Shown one piece after another: positions 7,350 through 16,291 of a DNA stretch of 64,000 nt. Where the stretch lies: contig NZ_KV887139.1 in NCBI RefSeq assembly GCF_001956315.1, forward strand, positions 426-64,425. The letters are read 5' to 3'. Numbering within the stretch: position 1 is the stretch's first letter; every line of letters starts with the position of its first letter. Under the pieces are notes generated by a model that worked only from the letters and a program-made list of their open reading frames with translations, was not told the origin of the DNA and made no database searches. The DNA is from Sphingomonas montana (GTDB lineage Bacteria > Pseudomonadota > Alphaproteobacteria > Sphingomonadales > Sphingomonadaceae). The translations under genes and the position numbers were made by a program.

Positions 7350-9002
7350 CTATGCGCGCGCGCGGTAGGTGAGCCCGGTGAAGCGAACCTCGCCGGAACC
7401 CGACGCGAACAGGGCGGGGCGCAGGCTCATGAAGCCATCGGCGATGTTGTGGTTATAGCCGGACACCTCATAGGATACGACCTTGCGCCACGGCTTCCGG
7501 CCCGAACGGATGAAGAAGCTCGCGACGTTCCGGTCGTTCACGATCCGCATCGCCACCCGCCGGCCTTCCGCCGGCCCCGGCGGCGGATAGCCCTGCTCCC
7601 GTCCCACCTTGTACGTATGCAGCCCGATCGCATCCGATCCGAGACCAGCGAACATGGCGCCATTGTAGAACAGCAGCAGCCCGCCTTGTGCCGCACCGAC
7701 GAGTTCGAGATCGATCGTCACTTCGTAGGAACGATCGCCGGCGATGAAGGCGAGGGGCGAGGAATCGCCCGGCCCCGTGCCGTGCGCGCGAAGCGTGAGC
7801 GCACCGGCGGCGATCCGTACCCGATCGAGATAGCCCGGTGGCGGCGCGAAGAAGGCGAGGCGCCGGCCGAGATCGTCCGCAACGAACGGCCCCGACAGAC
7901 GCATGCCCGCGCCGGCATCATGTCCGCCGCGCGGCATGGGCAGACGCGTCGACAGATCGCCGCCGGTGGTGCGGGGCCAGCCATCGGCATCCCAGATGAA
8001 CGGTTCCAGCAGCATCTGGCGACCAAGCGTGCGATATCCGTTTTCATAGCCGTGATAGGCCAGCCACCAGTCGCCCGACGGGCCCTGCACTGGCGTGGCA
8101 TGACCGCGCGACCACCAGGGTTCGTCCGCACCCGCTGTGCGGACGATCGGATTACGGGGATGATTTTCCCATGGACCGTCGATCGATCGGGCGCGGGCCA
8201 CGATGACCATGTGGCTGGTCGGCGGACCGGCCGTTCCGCCCTGCCCGGAAAACAGATAATAAATGCCGTCGCGACGCAGAACCTTCGGTCCTTCCAGCGC
8301 GGGGGCCTCGATGATCCAGTCCTCCGGGATCGGCCAGCCATCATAGACCTGTTCGATCCGGGCGGAACGGCGCAGGCCGTCATCGCTGATCCGCACGCGC
8401 GCGCCGCCGTTCAGGAACAGATAGCGTTTGCCGTCTCCGCCCACCGCATGACCGGGATCGATATAGCCACGGATATCCATGTCGACGGGTTCGCTCCACG
8501 GTCCGCGCATGCTGTCGGCATGGACCACGAAGATCTTGCACGGGATCTGCGGCCCGGCCGCAAAGGTCGGATCGTTGGCGTTGAATATGGGAATATAGAT
8601 GAAATAGCGGCCGTCATGCTTTGCGATATCCAGCGCCCAGACCGAACCTAGCGGCGTCGTCAGCGCCGGCCCGACCGGCGTCCAGTTGACCAGATCCTGC
8701 GAATGCCAGACGACCACCGCCGGATAATATTCGAACGACGAGAATGTCGCCCAATAATCCGCGCCGTCCTTGAGGATGTTGGGATCGGGTCGATCACCCG
8801 ACAGCACGGGATTAAGAAACTGCCCGTTGCCGAGATCGGCTCGCCTTTGGCCGTCGGGACCGGCGCGCCATCCGTTCGCGCGGGACGGTTCGGCACGGGG
8901 CGTTCCGGTTGCCGCACCGGGCAGCACCGCGCCGACGGACGATGCCAGACCGGCGGTCGATACCAAGCCCAGCGCGAGCGCATCCCGTCGCGAATGTATC
9001 AA
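7350..9002 (-). CDS. Family 43 glycoside hydrolase with Tat-type signal peptide
   Basis: Predicted exported five-bladed beta-propeller glycosidase (arabinosidase/xylosidase type) of about 550 residues. The first propeller motif GDRPDPNILKDG is near residue 67, the central acid region YIDPGHAVG follows near 178, and IIEAPALEGPKV near 225 holds the probable catalytic Glu. A beta-sandwich C-terminal part follows. The chosen TTG start at 9002 has GGAG at seven bases and gives LIHSRRDALALGL, a twin-arginine signal, followed by a hydrophobic stretch and an Ala-rich cleavage region. The same frame has no stop back to ATG 9593 (see next entry), so a 747-residue product is also possible. The gene converges with the hydroxylase gene 22 bases away. 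Confidence 0.8.
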   Translation of the reverse strand: MIHSRRDALALGLVSTAGLASSVGAVLPGAATGTPRAEPSRANGWRAGPDGQRRADLGNGQFLNPVLSGDRPDPNILKDGADYWATFSSFEYYPAVVVWHSQDLVNWTPVGPALTTPLGSVWALDIAKHDGRYFIYIPIFNANDPTFAAGPQIPCKIFVVHADSMRGPWSEPVDMDIRGYIDPGHAVGGDGKRYLFLNGGARVRISDDGLRRSARIEQVYDGWPIPEDWIIEAPALEGPKVLRRDGIYYLFSGQGGTAGPPTSHMVIVARARSIDGPWENHPRNPIVRTAGADEPWWSRGHATPVQGPSGDWWLAYHGYENGYRTLGRQMLLEPFIWDADGWPRTTGGDLSTRLPMPRGGHDAGAGMRLSGPFVADDLGRRLAFFAPPPGYLDRVRIAAGALTLRAHGTGPGDSSPLAFIAGDRSYEVTIDLELVGAAQGGLLLFYNGAMFAGLGSDAIGLHTYKVGREQGYPPPGPAEGRRVAMRIVNDRNVASFFIRSGRKPWRKVVSYEVSGYNHNIADGFMSLRPALFASGSGEVRFTGLTYRARA

Positions 9003-9593
9003 TCCATTTCTCCAGGTCGGCACGATCACGTTGGAACGATGGGACAAAGCCGCCCGGACTGCAACGGGGGGGCGGGGGGCGTCACGAACAGCCTTCGCCA
9101 GCGCCACACGCTCCGACGGTCCGTCACCATGGAAGCCGGCACCGACCCCGATGTCTGGCGCGCACCGCACCTCGGCCTGGAAACAGTTTCGCGTCTGCTT
9201 CACGCGCCACGCGAAGCTCAGCGACGGGTCCTCGCCCTGCAGCTGGCGCAGGAGCGCGATCGACGGTGGCTCGAACGGTTCGGGTGGGTGGTTCTTCCGC
9301 CACCCGTAGCCAAGCCGCAGGTAAACGGGCTGTAGGACCGGTGGACGGTCAGGCAGTAGTGCCGGCCGATGCTCGTTGCCGATCGCCTGGACGAGGATAT
9401 CCTTGGACTTGCACCGGCAGGTGAAATGCCGCGGATCAAGGGACCGCGTGGACGAGCGGCGTGCCATGAAATAGCGGAACAGCTCGGTCGGATCGTAGAC
9501 CGCGGTGCGGCCGCAGTTCCGGCACAGGACGGCGATGTCGAAGCGCTTCCTCGCATAGTCGGCAATCGAGTCGAATTTCCAGTTCGCGCCCAT
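9003..9593 (-). CDS. Zinc-ribbon-like protein region running in frame into the GH43 gene
   Basis: From ATG 9593 the frame encodes MGANWKFDSIADYARKRFDI followed by CRNCGRTAVYDP and, near residue 58, FTCRCKSKD. The Cys pairs look like a small treble-clef or zinc-ribbon domain, a type I associate with short sphingomonad hypotheticals. Residues 60-110 are still protein-like; from about 115 to the GH43 start the sequence looks non-conserved. There is no stop codon before the GH43 gene, so either the small protein lost its stop, or the ORF is truly fused, or there is a sequence error. An internal Tat signal would be odd in a real fusion. Confidence 0.5.
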
Positions 9594-9830
9594 GGGCGTG
9601 AACTAAACCGGAACATCGCTTGTAGGAAACGGGGTAGAAGGCGACCGCACATTGTTGCGGAGGCGGCCTATAAGATGCCCCGTCAGCTCAAGCGCGCGTG
9701 GGCGACCTGACGGGGACTACGCGGAAGACCGACTCAACCGCGCTGACCCAACTCTACGCCGGATCCATGACAGTACAATATCAGCAATTTAGATAAGGAA
9801 AATCTCTGCCGGCTCGCTGGACCGTTTGCC

Positions 9831-9884
9831 CCGTCGGCCGGCATAACCGTTGCCGACGGAGCTGGCGGCAAGTCGGTTACCGCA
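9831..9884 (+). repeat. Two-hairpin element, copy 1
   Basis: Hairpin 1: stem CCGTCGGC (9831-9838) with GCCGACGG (9852-9859), eight perfect pairs. Its loop region contains AACCG. After a six-base spacer comes hairpin 2, CGGCAAGTCGGTTACCG (9866-9882), whose arms CGGCAA/TTACCG pair except for one C-A mismatch. Strand is nominal; the structure could form in RNA or in single-stranded DNA. Confidence 0.6.
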
Positions 9885-10237
9885 CGGGTGCTAAGTACGC
9901 GGCACGCTGGGAACCGGTTCCAACATTTGTCATAAATGAAAATCAATATTGTGGGCGAACAGCCCAGCGCCGCTCCGCCTTACCCGGTCCCATAGCCGGC
10001 CCATGCGTGACGCCAGAAGCTAATGCTCGGTGCGCTAGACGATGAGCCGCCCGGCAAGACTGCCATCTATGCGACATGACCGATCATATGCGGGAGATAG
10101 CGCGTGAAGTCTATTGCTCGGTCAGCGTGCGGCATGGCGTCGCCTACAGGGGCTACAGGTCAGGTCAACCCTACTGGGGTAAAGTCAGATACGATCGCAT
10201 TCGCTATTGAAGCGCGAGAAATATGAATCCAAGATAA

Positions 10238-10291
10238 CCCCGCCGGCCGGTCAACCGTAACCGGCGGGGGCACGGCAAGTCGGTTGCCGCA
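10238..10291 (+). repeat. Two-hairpin element, copy 2
   Basis: Hairpin 1: stem CCCCGCCGG (10238-10246) with CCGGCGGGG (10261-10269), nine perfect pairs and different bases from copy 1. The loop contains CAACCG. Hairpin 2 at 10273-10289 is CGGCAAGTCGGTTGCCG. Here the one base that differs from copies 1 and 3 (A to G) restores full pairing of CGGCAA with TTGCCG. Confidence 0.62.
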
Positions 10292-10358
10292 CGCGAGTCT
10301 CATAAATCCAACTGGATTAACTTACCGCAAACGCCGCAGGAAGCCTCGTGGAAAGTTC

Positions 10359-10414
10359 GATCCGCTGGCCGGAGAAGCCGTCGCTAGCGGATCGGCGGCA
10401 AGTCGGTTACCGCA
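10359..10414 (+). repeat. Two-hairpin element, copy 3
   Basis: Hairpin 1: stem GATCCGCT (10359-10366) with AGCGGATC (10386-10393), eight perfect pairs, again with different bases. The loop begins GGCCGG, as in the other copies, and contains AAGCCGT. Hairpin 2 at 10396-10412 is identical to copy 1 and is followed by CA, as in all copies. Confidence 0.6.
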
Positions 10415-10649
10415 GCGGTCATATTACACGTAGCAGCCGTAAGCATATTATCTTAAATCAATTCGAACATCCAAAATTTGCTTCGAAATATTCAATTTTT
10501 ACAATTAGCGGAATGACAAACTTAATCATATGTGTAGGTATCCGCCAATTCCCTGCGTTAGCTCGAAAGTGAGTTCACTACTCTATAATAACGATGAACA
10601 ATAAAGTTTTTTCTAAAGCTCCGGTCCTGTCGCCGGATTAGAGGCAGAT

Positions 10650-11393
10650 ATGCTCGATCCATTCGTCCAGAAATTGCGCGGGTTGGCCGAACTGACGGCC
10701 ATTGACGCAGCGGCGCTCGAGAGAATTATGTCGCACCCGCATCGCTATGCGGCACGTCAGGATCTCATTCGCGAGGGTGACGAGACGGGCCCAATGTTCG
10801 TGATCCTCGACGGCTGGGCCTGTCGCTACAAGATCCTGCCGAGCGGCACACGTCAGATCATGGCGTTCCTGATGCCCGGTGACGCCTGTGACCTGCACAT
10901 CAAGCTGTTGGCTAAGATGGATCACGGAATACAGGCGCTCACGCCAGCGGTTGTGGCGCGCGTGTCCCAGGACGATATGCACGCAGTTATGCAGAACCAC
11001 CGCAGCATCGCGTTGGCAATGTATTCCGCGCAGCTTGTCGATGAGGCGATCATGCGCGCCTGGATCGTGAGCATGGGGCGGCGCAGTTCCATCGAGCGCG
11101 TCGCGCATCTGATGTGCGAGCTTTATTTGAGAGGGCGAACCATCGGGCTAACTCAAGACGGTGAATTTGCGATGCCGTTGTCCCAAATTGTTCTAGCTGA
11201 CGCATTGGGAATGACCCCAGTTCACATAAACCGAGTGCTCAGGGAGTTGCGGCTTGACGGGGCGATGTCTCTGACTCGCGGCAGCGTTACCATCTCGGAT
11301 CCGCACAAGCTCGCTCGGATCGCCGGCTTCGACGAGAACTACTTACATCGCAGGACGCGGCATATCGCAGAGATGACCCCCCAGGCTCGCTGA
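10650..11393 (+). CDS. Crp/Fnr family transcriptional regulator
   Basis: A 247-residue DNA-binding regulator. Residues 20-130 form a cyclic-nucleotide-binding-like beta-roll (IREGDETGPMFVILDGWACRYKILPSGTRQIMAFLMPGD). Residues 150-225 form a winged helix with the recognition region MPLSQIVLADALGMTPVHINRVLREL. It lacks the N-terminal cysteine cluster of oxygen-sensing FNR proteins. Its neighbours are HWE histidine kinases transcribed towards it, so it may belong to a stress-signalling block (inference). The effector is not apparent. Confidence 0.9.
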   Translation: MLDPFVQKLRGLAELTAIDAAALERIMSHPHRYAARQDLIREGDETGPMFVILDGWACRYKILPSGTRQIMAFLMPGDACDLHIKLLAKMDHGIQALTPAVVARVSQDDMHAVMQNHRSIALAMYSAQLVDEAIMRAWIVSMGRRSSIERVAHLMCELYLRGRTIGLTQDGEFAMPLSQIVLADALGMTPVHINRVLRELRLDGAMSLTRGSVTISDPHKLARIAGFDENYLHRRTRHIAEMTPQAR

Positions 11394-11407
11394 CCACTGG
11401 AACAAGG

Positions 11408-12151
11408 TCAGCGCCGTCCGCCGTTCGTGCGTGCACCAAGCGGCCACGCGATCCGGCACACGATACCGTCCGATTGCATTACCAAACTTGTGTCCGCGCC
11501 GATCTGGTACGGCAGCCCGTCCTCGATAAACCTGCGTCCGAACCCTTTATGTAGCGGACCTTCGGACAGTCCTGGCACTTCGCTTTCCGACCACGCCAAA
11601 TCCAGTACCTGTCCAGACATGACCCACCGGATTTTTAGTTTGGCATCCTTCTCTGCAAGCGCCCCGAATTTCAAAGCATTAGTCACGAGTTCGTGGATCG
11701 CCAATCCGAATGGTTGAGCCTGTTCCAAGGGCAAATAGACGTTTGGGCCTACAATCGTGATTCCCGGTGCCGATCCAAATTCGAAATGCTGGAGTTCGTC
11801 GCGAAGAAGTCGCTCAAGGTTGACGTCACCGTGCGAGCCTAGCGGGAGTGGTAATTGATACCGGAGTAGAACATTGAGGCGACCGCAGAAATGCCGCTCG
11901 ACTTCTTCAAGATTCTCAGCCGTCTCGATCGATGTTTCGAACGCCGCTCGCACAAGCGCCGCTGTGTTGCGAACGCGATGCTGCAAGTCAACGAGAACCT
12001 GTGAGTGGTGCCTGGCCGTTTCTGCGTCGCGCACGTCTCGTGCAACAAGCTCCTGCCGCAACGCCGTCAGCGCCCGATCGTTATCCGATACCATAGCTGG
12101 ACCTTGCGCAGGATGGTCCGGCGTAGGGTCAAAGGCAGGATCGTCCATCAC
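11408..12151 (-). CDS. HWE-type sensor histidine kinase, short soluble form
   Basis: A 247-residue kinase without membrane segments or a recognisable input domain. A helical start (DNDRALTALRQELVARDVRDAETARHH) leads into the phospho-acceptor box VDLQHRVRN with His58. The ATP-binding part has HELVTNALKFGAL (N box), LAWSES and GFGRRFIEDGLPYQ. This is the HWE/HisKA_2 class common in alphaproteobacteria, often tied to PhyR-like or single-domain regulators. It lies 118 bases downstream of a single-domain response regulator on the same strand, which may be its partner. It ends 14 bases from the convergent Crp/Fnr gene. Confidence 0.88.
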   Translation of the reverse strand: MMDDPAFDPTPDHPAQGPAMVSDNDRALTALRQELVARDVRDAETARHHSQVLVDLQHRVRNTAALVRAAFETSIETAENLEEVERHFCGRLNVLLRYQLPLPLGSHGDVNLERLLRDELQHFEFGSAPGITIVGPNVYLPLEQAQPFGLAIHELVTNALKFGALAEKDAKLKIRWVMSGQVLDLAWSESEVPGLSEGPLHKGFGRRFIEDGLPYQIGADTSLVMQSDGIVCRIAWPLGARTNGGRR

Positions 12152-12269
12152 AGGCTGTAAATAACGGCGCGCGTTATACTCCAGCGCATCGCGAATAGCC
12201 CCGGACTAGCCGCCTGGAAAACCGCATGGGTTCGGTTTTGACGTATGCACGAAACCATCATCGCGTCTG

Positions 12270-12650
12270 CTATCCCTTTATATGGGGCGACAGTTGCCCG
12301 ATCATCTTAACGATCTGCGAAACGCGTAGCGGCTTTTCATATCGAGCGACATGAGCAAAGCGGTCCGGAATGATTGACGCGTCGTATCCCGTCGTGAACA
12401 TGAAGGGGACCTTTCGCTCAACTAACATGTCCGCTAGTCGAAAAACCTGTTCGCCGCGTAGGTTTACGTCAAGAATCGCAGCGTCCAGTTCTGACGTATT
12501 CCGAAGAAAATCCTCGCCCTGCTTCACGGTTGCAGCCGGTCCGATAACATGCGCCGACTCTGCCGCCAACCCTGCGCACAGCTCTTGTGCCAGAAGATAC
12601 TCGTCTTCGACAACCAGGATCGCGCGACCCCCTAAACTGAGCTCAGTCAT
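12270..12650 (-). CDS. Single-domain response regulator
   Basis: A CheY-like receiver of 126 residues with no output domain. Acidic residues are in VVEDE (13-17), the phospho-acceptor Asp61 is in AAILDVNLRG, the Thr position is in FMFTTGYD, and Lys is in YEKPLR. It overlaps the start of its cognate-looking histidine kinase by eight bases (the kinase stop lies at 12643), so kinase and receiver are probably translated together and form a phosphorelay. Confidence 0.92.
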   Translation of the reverse strand: MTELSLGGRAILVVEDEYLLAQELCAGLAAESAHVIGPAATVKQGEDFLRNTSELDAAILDVNLRGEQVFRLADMLVERKVPFMFTTGYDASIIPDRFAHVARYEKPLRVSQIVKMIGQLSPHIKG

Positions 12651-15621
12651 GCAATGCTCCGGATATAGGAATGATCATTTTACACCTTATACCATCCGGA
12701 CCGGCATCGTAATGCGTTTCCGCATCGAGTTGATAGGGCAGCGCACGTTCGATCAAATCGCGGCCTTGTCCCGTTCGTTTCTCTAATGCTCCATCGGGCG
12801 GCATGACAACTCCATGCTCTTGCCAGATGATTTCCAGTCGGGCGGGTAGGCCTTTGTCCTCCACCGTGCGCCAACAGATCTCTAGGCGCCCGTTCGGCCC
12901 CTTTAACGCGCCGTACTTCACGGCGTTTGTGGCCAGTTCGTGTAATGCCAGCGCCAGCATCTGGACCATGCTGGACCGCAGCGGAATTCCATCCGCACCG
13001 CTCAGTATGACCCGCCCCTCCTCTTCGTCCGCTACGCCGTGCGCCGCAAGCTCTGCGCGGATCAACTCGTCGAAGGTAACGCGGTACTGATCGCCCACAC
13101 GCGACAGGAGACCCTGCACGCGAGCTAGCGCATCGAGCCGCGCGCTGAAATCCCTTGCGAAGTCATCCATTGTCGCGGACTGTCGGATCGTCTTGTCAGC
13201 AATTGAACGGGTGACGCCTATCAAATTGCGCGTACGATGCTGCAACTCGTCTACCAGAATTCGCTGCTTTTCTTGAAGCCCACGGAGGTCGTCGACGTCG
13301 GTCGAGGTGCCGAGCCACTCGATGATTGTGCCGGATCCGTCCCGGATTGGCATCGCTCTAATCTGGAACCAGCGGTAAAAGCCGTGCTGGTCACGGATAC
13401 GGTACTCTGCTTCAAGAATTCCTTGCTCGGCGGCTTGCGCCCATGCCTCGCACGCTTGGTTACGGTCGTCGGCATGAAGAGGCTCCAGCCAGCCCCAACC
13501 GCGACTCCCTTCCTCCGGCTGGCCGGTAAACTGGGTCCATTGTGGGCTGGACCAGTTCCATTCCCCCACATGGCTAGCCCGCCACACAAATTGCGGCACA
13601 CCTTCGATCAGCGCCCGCTGGCGTTCCTCGCTCGCGCCCAGCGCAGCCTCGGCACGCGCGCGCTGAATGGCCGCCCAAGTGCGCTCTGCAACCCCTTTCA
13701 GCAGTTCGGTATCATTTTGAGTCCATCGACGAACGCGTATGTCGGCAACAAGAAGTACCGCAATCAGGCGTCCTTTTCGTAATAGCGGCACGCCTAGCGC
13801 AGCCCGCATGCCCAGACTGCCGTAATTCGACTTCGCCTGCATGGTGAACAGCCCGGAGCAACTCAGGTCTGGCATGTTGAGTACCGCCTCTGAACGCATC
13901 AAATTGAGGAAATCCTGCTCGCCGGAAAGGTCATGTACGCCAACCATCGAAGGCAAACCATCGCGATGGAATTCGGTCAGTACGGTCGCGAGTGTTCCCT
14001 CGTCATCGAATTCGTTGAAATAGCACCAACTTACGCCAAGTTGCTCGGCCAGAAGACGCGCGGCTTCCGACTGGATCTCCGCAGGATCGACCAGAGACGT
14101 GAGCGCATCGCCGAGCCGTAGCTGGAACATCTGCCGTTCTTCGCTCTCCCGCAACGCTGCGTCGGCCTCCGCGCGTTCAACTGCTGCCCAAGTGCGCTCG
14201 GCAACGTCTTCAACAAGCGAAACTTCCCCCGGTGTCCAGACCCGAGCACAGGTAGCCGCGGCCACGATCGCCCATAGCGGGTGGTGATCGCCTTTGCGCA
14301 AGGTCGCGGCGACCAAGGCACGCAGGCCGAGCGCGCTGAAACCAGCTCGATCGTTGTCCGACAGGTTATCCATCTCAACAACATCGTCGATTACGAGCGT
14401 CCGATCGAACGCGATCTTAAGGGCTTGGGGAAAATCGGACAGACGCACTTGAGCAGGCAACGGGCAGAGACTGCCGTCGTGCACCTGATAGGGAAAGTCA
14501 CCCCTGTCCTCCGCCAGCCGATAAACACCGATGTAGCAGCGATCGAGTTGCATATGGTCTGAGAGCATCTGCAACGATCTGTTTGCTATGGCATCGGCAC
14601 CCGACTGGCCCCGCAACGTATCGCTCAAGCGCAGCAGAAAGGCTTGCCGCTCTTCACTCTCGTGCAGCATGATTTCGGCCCGGTGCTCCTCGGTCACATC
14701 ACTGGCGGTCCCGAACCACTCCACGATCTGACCCTCGGGCCCGAAAATTGGCACGGCGCGGGATAGTGCCCAACCAATTCTGCCGTCCGCCTGATAAACC
14801 TGATGCGTAAGCTCAAAATCGCCTTTGGTGCAGATTGCTTCTGCGATGGCGGCAGCCGTGCGGGCATGATCTTCCGGCGGGATGTATTCCTTCAACCAAG
14901 CTACGCTGGGGCTTGTCGTATCGGAGACGAAGCCGCCGCCCGACAGTTGCCGGAGCTCGCTCATATCGACGTTCATAACGTAGAACACATCCGCGCTCGC
15001 TCGCGCTAGCGCCTGAAGACGAGTGTCGCTCTCCAGCTTTCCACTTTGCGCACTTTCAAGGGCAAGCCCCATTCGGTGGGCTATGCTGGCAAACTGAGCA
15101 AGGCTCTTCAAAAGACGTGCGTCTTCTGCCTCAAAACAACGTTCTTCCCCATGCATGATTGCCCAAATCGTTCCGATCGGTGAACCGTTTGCTCTGAACG
15201 GGACCAGCAGCCCTTCCCCGATTCTAGGCTTTGCCTGTAACAATGCCGGAAAGGCGCGCTCGGGTTCCTTCATAAGCAGGACCGCGTCCTGCGTGATGAC
15301 TTCGCCACAAGGGCTCTCGTCGCACGGCATTGTGCCGTTCCGAAAAGGTGCCCAAGCCCCAGCTGTCGCCACCCAGCGGAACACACCTCGCTCTCCGCCA
15401 GCCTCTAACAGACTGACCCCAGCGGAATCACATCGCGTTAAGTTGATCGTCCACTCGACGAGCCGCTGCAGCACCGTACCCGGAGCGCAGTTCAAGGCTT
15501 CAGCAAGTGCGACCAGTGCTAGGTTCTCAACCCTGTAATCGGGTGCACGCGAAATCCTGCGATCGAGGTCGCTCGTTATAATTATGTCATTTACGGCAGA
15601 AGTGGCATTTGGTTTGTTCAT
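12643..15621 (-). CDS. Multi-sensor HWE histidine kinase (GAF-PAS-GAF-GAF-PAS-kinase)
   Basis: A cytoplasmic kinase of about 992 residues from ATG 15621 (MNKPNATSAVND); the frame is open to 15669. Approximate order: GAF 40-185, PAS 200-315, GAF 330-485, GAF 505-655, PAS_3 675-785 (FVWRASHVGEWNWSSPQW), then the HWE kinase with acceptor His795 in LQHRTRN and ATP-site motif HELATNAVKYGAL. No membrane segment is evident, so it should sense soluble signals. It is followed by an overlapping single-domain regulator. The first GAF contains a conserved CDESPCGE stretch. The ligands are unknown. Confidence 0.9.
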   Translation of the reverse strand: MNKPNATSAVNDIIITSDLDRRISRAPDYRVENLALVALAEALNCAPGTVLQRLVEWTINLTRCDSAGVSLLEAGGERGVFRWVATAGAWAPFRNGTMPCDESPCGEVITQDAVLLMKEPERAFPALLQAKPRIGEGLLVPFRANGSPIGTIWAIMHGEERCFEAEDARLLKSLAQFASIAHRMGLALESAQSGKLESDTRLQALARASADVFYVMNVDMSELRQLSGGGFVSDTTSPSVAWLKEYIPPEDHARTAAAIAEAICTKGDFELTHQVYQADGRIGWALSRAVPIFGPEGQIVEWFGTASDVTEEHRAEIMLHESEERQAFLLRLSDTLRGQSGADAIANRSLQMLSDHMQLDRCYIGVYRLAEDRGDFPYQVHDGSLCPLPAQVRLSDFPQALKIAFDRTLVIDDVVEMDNLSDNDRAGFSALGLRALVAATLRKGDHHPLWAIVAAATCARVWTPGEVSLVEDVAERTWAAVERAEADAALRESEERQMFQLRLGDALTSLVDPAEIQSEAARLLAEQLGVSWCYFNEFDDEGTLATVLTEFHRDGLPSMVGVHDLSGEQDFLNLMRSEAVLNMPDLSCSGLFTMQAKSNYGSLGMRAALGVPLLRKGRLIAVLLVADIRVRRWTQNDTELLKGVAERTWAAIQRARAEAALGASEERQRALIEGVPQFVWRASHVGEWNWSSPQWTQFTGQPEEGSRGWGWLEPLHADDRNQACEAWAQAAEQGILEAEYRIRDQHGFYRWFQIRAMPIRDGSGTIIEWLGTSTDVDDLRGLQEKQRILVDELQHRTRNLIGVTRSIADKTIRQSATMDDFARDFSARLDALARVQGLLSRVGDQYRVTFDELIRAELAAHGVADEEEGRVILSGADGIPLRSSMVQMLALALHELATNAVKYGALKGPNGRLEICWRTVEDKGLPARLEIIWQEHGVVMPPDGALEKRTGQGRDLIERALPYQLDAETHYDAGPDGIRCKMIIPISGALHD

Positions 15622-15952
15622 ACGAAGGGCGACGCTCCTTCCAGCCGTACGATGCGCGACCGCTCGCAATAATTAACCTTCGGAGTGTCGCTGACAAGAC
15701 AGTCTGCGACATCTGGCGTGATTTACCGGGATTGATCGCAGCCAGTCCAGGATGCGGTCACTCAATTAACCCTGTCGGACCACATCATGTCGCACTTAGC
15801 CCCGCCACGGGTCCTGTCACCATCGGTGACGATACAGCCGGTAACAACGTTTTGTCTGATGAAAGGGCGAGGCAGGTGCGCATAGGCAGGCAAGATCCCC
15901 AGCGTCGAAGGGAACAATATGGCGGCAAGGTATGGACGGCGCGTAGAGCGGT
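15622..15952. other. Upstream region of the large kinase
   Basis: This 331-base stretch separates the kinase start from the end of the DUF6894 gene, both on the minus strand. I saw no convincing gene and no clear GGAAC/CGTT-type stress promoter. Confidence 0.4.
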
Positions 15953-16291
15953 CTAATCGAGCGCGAGGCCGGCGGGCGATGAGATACCATCCATCGACAA
16001 CTCCCAGAGGATCAGTCCTTTGGCGTCGGTGACCACGACAGCCCAAGGCCGCGTTCCCCAAAAGGCATCCGGCGAATCCTTCAGCATCTGACCGCAAGTA
16101 ATGATTGCCTGCGCTCTCGCTTCGCGGGGGGTGCCCAGGTCGATGCCGTCGCTGTCCGTCGAACGGGTTTCGGTTTGCGTGTGGAAATAGTAGAGGGCCA
16201 ATATCGTGCACCAGCGTTGGGCGAGAGCTTGCGCACTCTCGGTCGTCAGAGCCCGTTGCGATGCCGACGATGGTTCCGGTGTAGCGGACAT
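15953..16291 (-). CDS. DUF6894 family protein
   Basis: About 112 residues. The core YYFHTQTETRSTDSDGIDLG followed by AREARAQAIITCGQML and VVVTDAKGLILWELSMDG matches the small DUF6894 domain, common in sphingomonads and rhizobia and of unknown function. The core normally begins YFH and ends in a short strand pair, as seen here. An N-terminal extension of some 40 residues precedes it. ATG 16291 is chosen; a TTG at 16309 is possible but has poor spacing to its GAGG. Confidence 0.7.
   Translation of the reverse strand: MSATPEPSSASQRALTTESAQALAQRWCTILALYYFHTQTETRSTDSDGIDLGTPREARAQAIITCGQMLKDSPDAFWGTRPWAVVVTDAKGLILWELSMDGISSPAGLALD

Larger units (their letters stand above)
9603..10649. other. Gene-free kilobase with three structured repeats and an AT-rich end
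   Basis: No open frame here resembles a known family. It holds the three two-hairpin elements listed separately and, at about 10430-10620, a stretch far richer in A+T than the rest of the window. A TATAAT at 10584-10589 could be a -10 element for the Crp/Fnr gene, but no good -35 was found at 16-18 bases. Confidence 0.5.

Noticed and set aside
9831-10414. Reading the three two-hairpin elements as integron attC sites or a CRISPR array
   Set aside because: No GTTRRRY/RYYYAAC core pairs, no cassette genes, irregular spacing (about 400 and 120 bases) and no spacer pattern.
10348-10572. 74-codon frame starting just before two-hairpin copy 3
   Set aside because: Begins in the structured repeat, runs through a sharp composition change, and resembles no protein family.
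10561-10650. Complete sigma-70 promoter for the Crp/Fnr gene
   Set aside because: TATAAT at 10584 is good, but no acceptable -35 at 16-18 bases was found.
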